DNA of 64,000 bases from Lutispora saccharofermentans (lineage in GTDB: Bacteria; Bacillota; Clostridia; Lutisporales; Lutisporaceae). The notes under the pieces were generated by a model. The model ran no database searches, was not told the DNA's origin, and saw only the letters and a list, made by a program, of their open reading frames with translations. This document shows positions 53,134 through 62,119 of this stretch, one piece after another. How positions within the stretch are numbered: position 1 is the first letter of the stretch; the number at the start of each line of letters is the position of its first letter. The stretch lies in NCBI RefSeq assembly GCF_024363565.1, contig NZ_JAJEKE010000017.1, positions 39,453 through 103,452 of the forward strand. The letters run 5' to 3'. The translations under genes and the position numbers were made by a program.

Positions 53134-54417
53134 CTACCTCCCACTTATTAACTCATCAGTCGGGAAAGCAAGCATGAATTCTTTTTCGCCTTTTCTTGGA
53201 GAATTTATGCTTATCGTACCATTTAAATGCTCTGTCAGCATCTTCACATGAGCAAGCCCAAGTCCGGTTGATATCAAGCCTGTATTCGGATCATACTTTG
53301 ATGTATAGCCCGGTTCAAAAATTAACTCCTTTATATCATCAGATATTTCTTTGCCATTATCAATGATTCTGAAAACAGCCTTGCTGTCATCCATCTCACT
53401 GGTAACGCTTATGTAAGAATTATCATTCAAACATGCCTCAATAGAATTCTGTATCAAATTATTCAATATAGAAATAATAATGAAAAACTTATCGGTCTCA
53501 TAGTCTTCTTTTACCTTGAAAGATAACTTGATATCTTTGTTAAGACCTTCAATGTAAAGAATAAATAAGCCTTGAATTACATCAAAGATCTCGCTTATCT
53601 CCATCGTATTTCCTGCTTCTCTTGCAGGAAGTATCTTCTCCATATTGAGCACTATTCTATTGTAGTCTTTCTTAATTTCATGAATCTGTATCGATAATTC
53701 CAATGAATCAGATTTTAATTGCTCTCTTTCTCTATCTGTAAGCTTTTCTTCGTCATTTAGCCTGTTATATATCGAATAGCTTTTTCCCATGGCATTTTCA
53801 ATATCTTGCATGGATTTTTTCAGAAAAAATATCTCCGACTTCATCTTAGCTGTGATAACGATTAAATCATTATACCGTCTTTGATGCTCTTCCTTAATGA
53901 TTATAAGATTGTAATATTTGATAGTCAAAAATAGGCAAAGAATTATGGAGGAACGTATTATTGCAGTTAAAACCACTGTCTCCAATATTGATTCGAATGG
54001 GTTGTTTATAAAGTGATTTCTAAGTATTAACTCTAAAAAATTTGAAGCGATATCAGCAAAAATAATGATAAATAAAAATTGCAACGGCTTGTCCGTATGA
54101 GCTCTGAAGTTAAGACGATCTATTATTATACCATAGCAAATATAAAAAAATGATGCCGGTATATGTCTGGAAAGTGATACTTCAAAGCTATTATTATATA
54201 ATAAAATATCTATTGCCGTTCTGGTTATCAAAACGAAAACAGCAACTAACACTGCGGTATCTGCAATAAGCAGATTTCTAAAATATAATAGGAGAAATGG
54301 GAACAATATAACGGCTATAGTGATTCTAAACTCGGTTCCAAAGGGGTAAAAATGAATTTGTCCCATAATAGCGGTAAAAAAAGCGACTATAAGCATCTCT
54401 TTTATATTTTTATTCAT
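53134..54417 (-). CDS. Sensor histidine kinase, GlnK-like
   Basis: 427 residues. Five or six membrane helices in residues 8-172, a coiled-coil linker, then the kinase core. The H box is atypical: SIQIHEIKKDYNRIV with H246, followed by N box NLIQNSIEAC, G1 IIDNGKEI and G2 GLISTGLGLAHVKML. The HEIKKD type and short ATPase domain match the HPK7/GlnK-like kinases of Firmicutes. Cognate regulator follows immediately. Confidence 0.88.
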   Translation of the reverse strand: MNKNIKEMLIVAFFTAIMGQIHFYPFGTEFRITIAVILFPFLLLYFRNLLIADTAVLVAVFVLITRTAIDILLYNNSFEVSLSRHIPASFFYICYGIIIDRLNFRAHTDKPLQFLFIIIFADIASNFLELILRNHFINNPFESILETVVLTAIIRSSIILCLFLTIKYYNLIIIKEEHQRRYNDLIVITAKMKSEIFFLKKSMQDIENAMGKSYSIYNRLNDEEKLTDREREQLKSDSLELSIQIHEIKKDYNRIVLNMEKILPAREAGNTMEISEIFDVIQGLFILYIEGLNKDIKLSFKVKEDYETDKFFIIISILNNLIQNSIEACLNDNSYISVTSEMDDSKAVFRIIDNGKEISDDIKELIFEPGYTSKYDPNTGLISTGLGLAHVKMLTEHLNGTISINSPRKGEKEFMLAFPTDELISGR

Positions 54418-54525
54418 TTGAGATACACATCCTGGAGTATATTCTTAATATCATTTTACATTTGTTAGACTATTTTGTAAAATATTTTAATTTTTAATCT
54501 GGTATATACTAGTATTCAATTTTAT

Positions 54526-55968
54526 TTACTCTCTGATATTTTCTATAGTAGAACTTATGATCTTAATTCCTATTTCAATATCATCAGCTCTTACTCTGGA
54601 AAAGCCCAACCTGAAAGCATCCTTTCCCTCATCGTTTATATAAAAAATATCTCCTGGTGTGAATATAACACCTTTTTTTATGCATTCACTCAACAAATTC
54701 CTTGAATTAATGCCTTTATGCTTTATGAATATGTGAAGGCCTCCATCTCCGTAAAGCATAGCCTGTGGAATATTCTGCCTAACAGCCGCTATTGCCGCTT
54801 CATATTTTTGTTTATATACCCTTCTGGCTTTTTTTATATACTTCTCAAATGAACCTTCCCTAAAGAACTCATATAGAATTGCCTGGTCTAAAAACGAGGT
54901 ATGAATATTTCTGCTTCTCTTCACACTCTCCAGGTAATCTATTAAAGCCGTATCGGCCACAATCCAGCCAAGCCTTAAACCGGGAAAAAGAATTTTAGAG
55001 AAGCTTCCGGTGTAGATAACTCCGTTTCCCCTGCCCCCTATTGCTGCAATTGGAGATATATGGGAACCAAAATATCTTAATTCCTCATTGAAGCCATTCT
55101 CTATAATGGGGATATCATTGCCGGCTAAAATATCATAAAGCTCAATTCGTCTTTCCCAAGGCATTGTAATGCCTGTGGGGTTGTGATAAGAAGGGGTGAT
55201 ATAAGCCAGCTTAACCTTATTGTTTTCAATTATTCTTTTTACCTCTTGAATGCTTATCCCTCCCCCGTCCATATGTGCGCCTAAAATGTCAAGCTTCCTC
55301 AGCTTCATTATTTTAAGCGCCGTATTATGAGTGGGATTCTCGCATAATATTGGATCTCCTTCCTTCGTAAGTGAAGAAATCAAAATTTCAAAGGCTTCTG
55401 TAAATCCATTGGTTATCAAGACACTCTTGCCTTCAGTATTAACTCCCTTACTTTCCATATAGCCGGTCAAGTAATCAAGCAATGGCTTATAGCCTTGCGC
55501 ATACCCATAATTTAATATCTTGTAGCCTTCCAATGATATTATATTCATAAAAGCCCTTTTAAAATCCTCCATAGGAAACAGCTCCGGCTCCGGTGAAATG
55601 CTGCTCATAGGTATCATTTCCTTCTCCCAAACTGCTTCCTGCTTAACGATATCAAGGTCTCTAGCTTCTCTTGCATATTCATTTATTCTAGACTCCCATT
55701 CAGTGACCCATCCTCCGCCGGAGCTGATATTTATGTCTGATACAAAAGCCCCCTTGCCTTCTATTATATTTATGAAACCATCATCAACCAAAGATTCATA
55801 AGCAGAAATTACAGTGTTTCTGCTTACTTTCAGCAAGGAAGAAAGCTCCCGGGTTGAGGGCAGTCTTTCTCCTTTCTGCAGCATACCTTTAGCTATCATG
55901 GTTCTAAAGTAATTCTTTATTTGAATGTATATTGGCTGTCCTTTATCAATCTCGATATTGTGGAACAT
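54526..55968 (-). CDS. MocR-family regulator (GntR HTH fused to aminotransferase-like domain), possible DdlR
   Basis: 480 residues. Winged-helix GntR domain 1-75 (RLPSTRELSSLLKVSRNTVISAYESLVDDGFI). Type I PLP fold 110-475, with AYITPSYHNPTGITMP and the PLP lysine in VIYTGSFSKILFPGLRLGW. MocR proteins sense PLP or PLP-amino-acid adducts and activate a neighbouring gene. The nearest neighbour is ddl, 78 bases upstream on the same strand; a MocR regulator of ddl (DdlR) is known in Brevibacillus. The target here is an inference. Confidence 0.92.
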   Translation of the reverse strand: MFHNIEIDKGQPIYIQIKNYFRTMIAKGMLQKGERLPSTRELSSLLKVSRNTVISAYESLVDDGFINIIEGKGAFVSDINISSGGGWVTEWESRINEYAREARDLDIVKQEAVWEKEMIPMSSISPEPELFPMEDFKRAFMNIISLEGYKILNYGYAQGYKPLLDYLTGYMESKGVNTEGKSVLITNGFTEAFEILISSLTKEGDPILCENPTHNTALKIMKLRKLDILGAHMDGGGISIQEVKRIIENNKVKLAYITPSYHNPTGITMPWERRIELYDILAGNDIPIIENGFNEELRYFGSHISPIAAIGGRGNGVIYTGSFSKILFPGLRLGWIVADTALIDYLESVKRSRNIHTSFLDQAILYEFFREGSFEKYIKKARRVYKQKYEAAIAAVRQNIPQAMLYGDGGLHIFIKHKGINSRNLLSECIKKGVIFTPGDIFYINDEGKDAFRLGFSRVRADDIEIGIKIISSTIENIRE

Positions 55969-55988
55969 TTTTTCACCCCAAAAATATT

Positions 55989-56015
55989 AATGGTAATAGT
56001 CATGCTATTACCATT
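55989..56015. promoter_or_regulatory. Perfect palindrome before the MocR gene
   Basis: AATGGTAATAG-TCATG-CTATTACCATT with 11-bp arms, 20 bases upstream of the MocR start and 32 after the ddl stop. Could be an autoregulatory operator or a ddl terminator (TAATATTTTT follows on the minus strand). The half site ATGGTAATAG resembles ATGATAATAG in the hairpin upstream of ddl. Confidence 0.6.
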
Positions 56016-56046
56016 TTTACATATATAGAATTAAAAATAAAGCTTA

Positions 56047-56949
56047 TTAATTTCTCGATTTGAGAGATAGCTGAACTATTCTATCTAAAAACTCTAAAAA
56101 ATCCAGCCCATAGGCCTTTGCACTTTTCGGGAAGAGACTGTTTTTTGTGAGGCCGGGAAGCGTATTTATCTCTAAAACGTAGATATCATCTTCTCCAATT
56201 ATTATATCCACTCTTGCATATACACTGCATTTTAAATGCTTCCAGCATTTTCGCGCAGCCTCCTCAACTTTCTCCCTTATGGGCGATTCAAGCTCTATTA
56301 TCACCTCATCGGCTCCTCCATCCAAGTATTTTGAGCTATAATCAAAAAAATGAGACTTCGGTTTGATGGCTATCACCGGAAGCAATATCCCGTCCATCAT
56401 GCAACAAGTTATTTCTTCTCCTTTGATGTATTTTTCAATCATGACCTCACTATCAAATTTTAAAGCTTCGGCAACAGCTTCTTCGATATCTTTCTCACCA
56501 TTTACAATAGCAGTGGCAACACTAGAGCCTCCGCTATTGGGCTTAACGACTACAGGATATCCGATGGCATCAACCCTGGCCAGATCCAGTTTATCTGCAC
56601 TGTTTAATGTAAACCAGTCCGCCGTATTAACTCCCACAGTCTTAAGTATGCTCTTAGTGATGCTCTTATCCATACATATCCCGCTCGCCAAGGGACTGCA
56701 GCCAGAATAAGGAATGTCTAAAGTCTCAAGTACTGCTTGGGCTATGCCATCCTCGCCGAATTTGCCATGCAATGCTATAAAGGCAAAATCTATATCTCTT
56801 GTTTTTTCTATTATATCTTCTTTCTTGTCGATAATAATAGGAACCACTTCATATTTATTCTTATCTAAATTATTAGCGATTTCTCTTCCTGTGTTCAAGG
56901 AAACTTCCCTTTCCGAAGATATGCCACCCATAATGACTCCTATTTTCAT
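56047..56949 (-). CDS. ddl: D-alanine-D-alanine ligase
   Basis: 300 residues from ATG 56949 (an ATG five codons upstream is possible; the SD is weak in both cases). ATP-grasp enzyme making D-Ala-D-Ala for peptidoglycan. Motifs: [76 protein letters not shown]. Final region matches the Y/D-Ala form rather than a D-Lac ligase (the SLFPKSA segment follows). Located between the D-peptidase operon terminator and a MocR regulator. Confidence 0.96.
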   Translation of the reverse strand: MKIGVIMGGISSEREVSLNTGREIANNLDKNKYEVVPIIIDKKEDIIEKTRDIDFAFIALHGKFGEDGIAQAVLETLDIPYSGCSPLASGICMDKSITKSILKTVGVNTADWFTLNSADKLDLARVDAIGYPVVVKPNSGGSSVATAIVNGEKDIEEAVAEALKFDSEVMIEKYIKGEEITCCMMDGILLPVIAIKPKSHFFDYSSKYLDGGADEVIIELESPIREKVEEAARKCWKHLKCSVYARVDIIIGEDDIYVLEINTLPGLTKNSLFPKSAKAYGLDFLEFLDRIVQLSLKSRN

Positions 56950-56977
56950 GCAAACACCATCCAATCAAAAATATAGT

Positions 56978-57022
56978 AAAAACAGTCTATTATCATTCTA
57001 ACATGATAATAGACTGTTTTTT
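56978..57022 (-). terminator. Terminator of the racemase-peptidase operon
   Basis: AAAACAGTCTATTATCAT-N6-ATGATAATAGACTGTTTT, an 18-bp nearly perfect stem with T-runs outward on both strands. Confidence 0.88.
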
Positions 57023-57062
57023 AGCACCACAGGAGTCGATTTTTTGACTCAGAGTGGTCTAG

Positions 57063-57863
57063 TTATAATACAAATCCTATCATCCTTAAAACCTCAAAAT
57101 AATCCTGTGATTCAAATATCAAGGTGTTGGCTCCTACCTTTCTCATGCCCGGATAATAGGACATCTTATTTGCGTAAGTATGCTCCTTAAAGCATATTTC
57201 AACATTAAATCTATCTGGCAAGCTTATTCTGGCTTTATTAAAGTCTTGCTTTAACGATTTTTCTGCATTTTCTCTTATGAGCTTTAAAGATCTGGTTGTT
57301 GAAATACATATTGCGGCTGAGCCTATTCCCTCTTTCACCTCCACTGTATGCAAGCATGGATGCATCTTTCTCCCCTCTTCACATAGCATCTTGTCTCCTG
57401 ATAGAAATACCGTTGGTACACCCTCGCAGGCTGCAGCATAGCTGTATATCGTGAATTCGCTTGCATATTCTCCGTTGATTTTTATGTATAATGGCCTGGA
57501 GGTCATAGTATGGGATAGGGGATTGCCTTCTCTACCGGCAGCACTATGATATCCGATAAACATTGCCGCATCAAAAGTGTCATTGATTCCTTGAACCATC
57601 GAATAAGGATGACCCGACCACCCTCTTATCAGCTTTGCACACTCGGGCAATTTTGTAATATCAATGTTCGCTGCCGTGTCGTGGGCATCTTTAATCACTA
57701 TTTCATCAGCACCGGCCGCTATTGCGCCTTCACATGCTGCTGCCACCTCTTTTGTCATCTGCTCTGCATAGATTGAATAAAAGCTCTTTTCCGCTTCACA
57801 TTCATCCCATCTTATCGTAGAAGTGATACCCTCCATATCGGCGCTTATAAATATTTTCATCAT
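57063..57863 (-). CDS. M55-family D-aminopeptidase, DppA-like
   Basis: 266 residues. Zinc peptidase of the DppA family, which forms decamers and releases N-terminal D-amino acids from peptides such as D-Ala-D-Ala. N-terminal motif FISADMEGITSTI contains the metal aspartate and glutamate; HDTAANID and FIGYHSAAG supply the metal histidines; HTMTSRPLYIKINGEYASEF is family typical. ATG follows AGGAGGGG. Last gene of the operon, 27 bases after the P1 peptidase. Confidence 0.93.
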   Translation of the reverse strand: MMKIFISADMEGITSTIRWDECEAEKSFYSIYAEQMTKEVAAACEGAIAAGADEIVIKDAHDTAANIDITKLPECAKLIRGWSGHPYSMVQGINDTFDAAMFIGYHSAAGREGNPLSHTMTSRPLYIKINGEYASEFTIYSYAAACEGVPTVFLSGDKMLCEEGRKMHPCLHTVEVKEGIGSAAICISTTRSLKLIRENAEKSLKQDFNKARISLPDRFNVEICFKEHTYANKMSYYPGMRKVGANTLIFESQDYFEVLRMIGFVL

Positions 57864-57890
57864 ATTCCCCTCCTATTTTAAAGCAATCTG

Positions 57891-58946
57891 CTATTCTTTT
57901 AGCTTCATATAGTCTCTCAGTGTTTCTCGAATTCTGCCCTTTACGCCTATAACCTTTCCGCTGGTGATCATAGAATTTAACACAGCCTCTTCCTCACACT
58001 CAGCTACTGCTCTAAATACAACATTGAGCTTGTCCTCTTTAAGGATCTTGATGTCAGCTATTTCGTTATCGAGATAACTTTTAAGAACATTTCCGGTAGA
58101 AAATGCAATCATTATCTCTCCGCTCCCATGTCCCATAAATGAGCCCAATCTTGCCAATCCAACTCCCGCTCTCTTGCATACCCTTCTCAACTGCCTGCTG
58201 CTAAGAGGTATATCTGTAGCTATGATTGAAATTACAGAACCTTTATCCTCTTGTGGTTCGATATCCTTTTCTTTAGAAACTCTGTCATCAATATGAACCC
58301 CATTGATGCATAAATCCTTTAGTAATCCATGATTGGATAAGACCAATGCTCCCACAGTATAGTCCTGTCCTTCCAATTTTATAATGCGTGATGCCGAGCC
58401 TATACCCCCCTTAAGCTGATGGCAGCTCATGCCCTTTCCCGCACCTACATCTCCTTCAGCAAAGTTTGCCGTCGCTTCTTCTATAGCTTTGTATACATGC
58501 TCCTTTTTTACGGCCCTCAGCTGAATATTATTCAAATAGCTGTCATTGCACTCGCATACCACCGGATTAATGGACTCTACTTCTACATTTTCCTTTTTGC
58601 ATTCTTTTATCATATAATCCACAACTGCATCATGGACGAGGCCCACATTCAATGTATTGGTCAAAGCTATGATGGACTCAAGGCTTCCCAGCTCATCAAT
58701 TTGTACAAGTCCTAAAGTTTTTCCAAAGCCGTTTAGCACATAAGAGGCAGCAATAAGCTTGTTTGTAAAAATATTGCCTTCCGTAGGAAGTATCACTGTC
58801 ACACCTGTTTTGCTCTCCTCAGTATCGATTGTGCAATGTCCTACCTTGATGCCTTTTACGTCCGTAATTTTATTCAGCTTTCCTTTTGGCAATTCGCCAA
58901 TTTTTATTCCATAATCTTCTATTCTATTTTGTTTTGTCATTCTCAT
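57891..58946 (-). CDS. P1-family peptidase (DmpA/BapA-like aminopeptidase)
   Basis: 351 residues. N-terminal-nucleophile hydrolase that self-cleaves before a serine. Family segments: KLNKITDVKGIKVGHCTIDTEESKTGVTVILP, VNAASYVLNGFGKTLG-like stretch, and GDVGAGKGMSCHQLKGGIGSASR; the expected cleavage Gly-Ser is in the LARLGSFMGHGSGEIMIAF region near 265-285. Known members release D- or beta-amino acids from peptides. ATG overlaps the racemase stop by 4 bases. Confidence 0.9.
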   Translation of the reverse strand: MRMTKQNRIEDYGIKIGELPKGKLNKITDVKGIKVGHCTIDTEESKTGVTVILPTEGNIFTNKLIAASYVLNGFGKTLGLVQIDELGSLESIIALTNTLNVGLVHDAVVDYMIKECKKENVEVESINPVVCECNDSYLNNIQLRAVKKEHVYKAIEEATANFAEGDVGAGKGMSCHQLKGGIGSASRIIKLEGQDYTVGALVLSNHGLLKDLCINGVHIDDRVSKEKDIEPQEDKGSVISIIATDIPLSSRQLRRVCKRAGVGLARLGSFMGHGSGEIMIAFSTGNVLKSYLDNEIADIKILKEDKLNVVFRAVAECEEEAVLNSMITSGKVIGVKGRIRETLRDYMKLKE

Positions 58947-59695
58947 TCCACCTCATTATTTTTATGAAGAACTCCATTTCCATCATGGAGCGAAGATTCT
59001 TCATCAAATTTCTCTTTCTCCGCTAACTCAACACAATGCCGGGCTAATATAAGAACGGGATCTATATATTCTTTCGGCACACCTATCCTTTCAACCAGGA
59101 GAGGGAGTTCGGTACACCCCAGGATTACTGGAGTGCATTTATCATCTATATATTTTGTTACCAGATATTCAAATTCTGTTGGACTTACATCAAATTTACC
59201 GGACTTTACCTTGTATATCCAACCCATAACCACTTTTTTATCAGCGTCATCCGGTTCTATTATATTCAGGCCGTATTCTTTGAATATTTTTTTATATATT
59301 CCTGATATATACGTACCTTCTGTAGCCAGGAGCAAGAAATCGCCGGCGTCCGGTTTTGTAAATTTTAAAAATGCTGCGGTTTCGCCTATCATATTAATTA
59401 AATACGCCTTTGTATATCTTTTTATATCGTCATAAAAAAAGTGTGCCGTGTTGCATGGCATGGCTATATAATCAGCGCCCAACATTTCTAATCTGGTAAG
59501 CGATCTTATGAGCTCGATTTTAGGGTCTTGCCCCTCACCGAGAATATATTGTGTTCTATCAGGAATTTGTGCATTGCTGTCTATTACTATATGGATATGA
59601 TCTTGGTCCTTAGATGCATGAGTGGAGTCAATAATTTTCCTAAACAAATCACATGTAGCTGCCGGACCCATACCTCCCATTATTCCCAGAATCAT
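58943..59695 (-). CDS. Aspartate/glutamate racemase family protein
   Basis: 250 residues. PLP-independent racemase with the two catalytic cysteines: AMPCNTAHFF (Cys near 79) and ILGCTELPLL (Cys near 194); N-terminus ILGIMGGMGPAATCDLF is typical for the aspartate racemase group. First gene of a three-gene operon with peptidases that liberate D- or unusual amino acids, and preceded by a -24/-12 promoter. Substrate could be D-Asp, D-Glu or another amino acid. Confidence 0.93.
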   Translation of the reverse strand: MILGIMGGMGPAATCDLFRKIIDSTHASKDQDHIHIVIDSNAQIPDRTQYILGEGQDPKIELIRSLTRLEMLGADYIAMPCNTAHFFYDDIKRYTKAYLINMIGETAAFLKFTKPDAGDFLLLATEGTYISGIYKKIFKEYGLNIIEPDDADKKVVMGWIYKVKSGKFDVSPTEFEYLVTKYIDDKCTPVILGCTELPLLVERIGVPKEYIDPVLILARHCVELAEKEKFDEESSLHDGNGVLHKNNEVE

Positions 59696-59735
59696 ATTAT
59701 CACCTCGGTGTATTATTTATTACACCTGTGTTTAT

Positions 59736-59751
59736 CGCAATTTTCATGCCA
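59736..59751 (-). promoter_or_regulatory. Sigma-54 (-24/-12) promoter of the racemase-P1-M55 operon
   Basis: TGGCATG-AAAA-TTGCG reads leftward at 59751-59736. The invariant GG (-24) and GC (-12) are 12 bases apart as required. It lies 41 bases before the racemase start, directly downstream of a sigma-54 activator gene. An imperfect inverted pair TATCCCCTA...TAGGGTATA about 20-60 bases upstream may be part of the enhancer. Confidence 0.82.
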
Positions 59752-59834
59752 TACAAAAAGTTCTCATATACCCTAGGCTTCTGAGGATTTTTATAAATTT
59801 TAGGGGATATAATTCAGCCCATTTATGCACCCAT

Positions 59835-61859
59835 TTATCCGTTAACTCCTATTGAAGATAGTATGCTATTGCCTTTCTCAGTCAGCATAGTGCCTTTTCT
59901 CCCAGTACTAACCTCAACAAGACCTAACAGCTCGGCGCTGTTCAGCAAGCTTCTTATCTGGCCTTCCGTCAATGGCAATCCTTCTTCCTTTGCCAGGTTT
60001 GCCAGATAACGTCTCCCTATCCCATCTGAATTCTTCATTTTATCCAAAATCCATATCATATTATTTCCTAAAACCTCCTTTAGTACAGATTCTCCCGGCC
60101 TGGGCAGATCATCAGTTATATATTCGGGAAGCTTAGTTTTATCTATTTTTTTGCCATTCTTAGCAGTGCTTATTATATACTCAATCGCGTTCTCCAACTG
60201 CCTGATGTTACCAGGCCAGTCATAATCGATCAATACCTGGACAGCGTCATTTTCTAAAACCTCATATATGCTGTTATATTTGCCGGCGCTATATCTTTTC
60301 AAGAAATAGTTCGAAAGAACCAAAATATCCGTTTTCCTTTCCCTTAAGCTCAAAGTCCTGACAGGAAGGACATTGAGCCGGTAATATAGATCGGCTCTGA
60401 AATTGCCTTTTTTTATTTCTTCTGCCAAATTGCGATTTGTAGCAGCGATCAGCCTCACATCTATAGGTATTTCTTTGAGGCCTCCCACCCTCCTTACCTG
60501 CCTTTCCTGTATCACCCTCAATAACTTGCATTGGAATTCTAAAGAAGCATCTCCTATTTCATCCAGAAAAATTGTTCCTCCGTGAGCTTCTTCAAAAAGT
60601 CCTCTCCTGCCGCCTTTTTTGGCTCCTGTGAAGGAGCCCTCTTCATATCCGAATAGTTCGCTTTCCAATAGACTCATGGGCATGGATGCAAAATTTACAG
60701 GCACAAAGGGCCCGCCGCCTCTCTTTGAAGCACAGTGAATAGCTTGAGCGATCAGCTCCTTGCCGGTGCCGCTTTCCCCTTGAATTAAGATTGTGGAATC
60801 AGTATCAGCAAAGCCTTTTACTTTCTCCATCAATCTGCCCATGCTGCTGCTTTCATAGATGATATCATCAAAGGTATAAAAATTTGACCTTGTAGACTTT
60901 GTTGTCCTTCTGCGAAGCTCATGCTCATTTTTTTCAATATCTTCACTTTTTTCGAAAGTATATATGATTCCGTCCTCACTGCCGCTTCCTTTGACCACTT
61001 TACTGGTAACAAACAATTCTTTTCCTTTTATCATAATAACATCAATCTTGTCATGATGATCACTTTCATCCAGTTCCGGCAATATATCTTTAATATTTTT
61101 TCCTATAACATCTTCCCATGAACATTCTAAAATATTATAAATCTCCTGATTTCCGGTTATTATATTTCCGTCTTTGTCTATGTATATAATTGCCTTTGTC
61201 AAACAATTTGCAACAGTCTCAAGCCTGCTGCTGATAATTTTCATATCCTTTGCACTATCATTGATCCTGTTCAAGAGCCCAATGATCTCATGAATATATT
61301 GAGAAGAAAGCCCATCGCCCAGGGCATCCATCAAGCCAAGCCTTTTGGCTATATCAGCTACTGTAGTGATATCAATTTGTCTCGTACCAATATCTATAAC
61401 CTTCTTTACCTCATATGGCACAAGATGAGGTTCTCCCACAGTAACCCCGATATCCAGCCCCGGGTATGCCGCTATTCCGGGATAATACGGATAATATTTT
61501 ATATAATTGACTCCAAGGGCTTGCAGCTGAGTTATGGCTTGATAGGTAGACTCAGCCCTGTCGTTAATGAGGAGTACCTCAGTAGCTTTAGGCAGGCTCA
61601 ATAGCTCTGAAATATATCTGTGATTTATGACCCTGCAAGCCAGCACATAATTCATGCCTTTATCTATCAGGCTTTGAACTCTTTTATCTATTGTTTGAGG
61701 AGATGATAAAACAACAAGAGTATTTGCCATATCAAATTCTAAATCATCTTCCAGACAGTAAGATTCGATCTCCGCATATTCTCCGAAGATTTTCTCCAAC
61801 TGCATGGCCAGATTAATTGAAGTCACCTTTCCCGGGCTTATTATTGCAATCTTCTTCAT
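59835..61859 (-). CDS. Sigma-54-dependent transcriptional activator (PrpR-like N-domain, PAS, AAA+, winged-helix C-terminus)
   Basis: 674 residues. Residues 1-205 resemble the PrpR_N sensor domain; a PAS domain spans about 212-305; AAA+ domain about 335-565 with Walker A GESGTGKE (361-368), sigma-54 contact loop GSFTGA (408-413, GAFTGA variant), Walker B GGTIFLDEIGD and arginine finger FRADLYYRL. Instead of the usual Fis helix-turn-helix, the C-terminus (595-670: GIGRRYLANLAKEEGLPL..., IRSLLNSAELLGLVEVSTGRKGTML) reads as a winged helix. Controls most probably the adjacent racemase/peptidase operon. Confidence 0.93.
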   Translation of the reverse strand: MKKIAIISPGKVTSINLAMQLEKIFGEYAEIESYCLEDDLEFDMANTLVVLSSPQTIDKRVQSLIDKGMNYVLACRVINHRYISELLSLPKATEVLLINDRAESTYQAITQLQALGVNYIKYYPYYPGIAAYPGLDIGVTVGEPHLVPYEVKKVIDIGTRQIDITTVADIAKRLGLMDALGDGLSSQYIHEIIGLLNRINDSAKDMKIISSRLETVANCLTKAIIYIDKDGNIITGNQEIYNILECSWEDVIGKNIKDILPELDESDHHDKIDVIMIKGKELFVTSKVVKGSGSEDGIIYTFEKSEDIEKNEHELRRRTTKSTRSNFYTFDDIIYESSSMGRLMEKVKGFADTDSTILIQGESGTGKELIAQAIHCASKRGGGPFVPVNFASMPMSLLESELFGYEEGSFTGAKKGGRRGLFEEAHGGTIFLDEIGDASLEFQCKLLRVIQERQVRRVGGLKEIPIDVRLIAATNRNLAEEIKKGNFRADLYYRLNVLPVRTLSLRERKTDILVLSNYFLKRYSAGKYNSIYEVLENDAVQVLIDYDWPGNIRQLENAIEYIISTAKNGKKIDKTKLPEYITDDLPRPGESVLKEVLGNNMIWILDKMKNSDGIGRRYLANLAKEEGLPLTEGQIRSLLNSAELLGLVEVSTGRKGTMLTEKGNSILSSIGVNG

Positions 61860-62119
61860 TTTCCTTTCTCCTCCCTGGCATACTGATTATTGTGATGCAT
61901 GATGATAATTTCAAAGCGCCATATTAATGTAATTATTATATATTTATTAATAAAAAACAACTTGAAAAACAAGCGCTTACTCTATAACAAGCCAGTCATA
62001 AAAAATAGCCGATTTAGATATGCTCAACATCCAAACGGCGAATAATTTTCAACATACTATATAATGTTTAAACTCAGTGATTTTCCAGAGCACCCGATGC
62101 TGCTCCATACGACTCCGGC
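61860..62119 (-). other. Intergenic region, nothing firm
   Basis: About 260 AT-rich bases upstream of the sigma-54 activator. Contains TTGTTTTTTATTAATAAATATATAATAA-like promoter-ish sequence near 61930-61960 with non-ideal spacing, and a short GAGCA/TGCTC hairpin near 62080 after the zinc-ribbon gene. No gene seen. Confidence 0.4.

Noticed and set aside
56047..56949. Ddl as a vancomycin-resistance D-Ala-D-Lac ligase
   Set aside because: No vanH/vanX genes nearby, and motif context fits ordinary Ddl; the M55 and racemase genes are separated by a strong terminator.
57023..57062. Repeat-like GGAGTCGATTTTTTGACTC before the M55 stop
   Set aside because: Short stem (GAGTC/GACTC) next to a much stronger terminator; not counted as a separate element.
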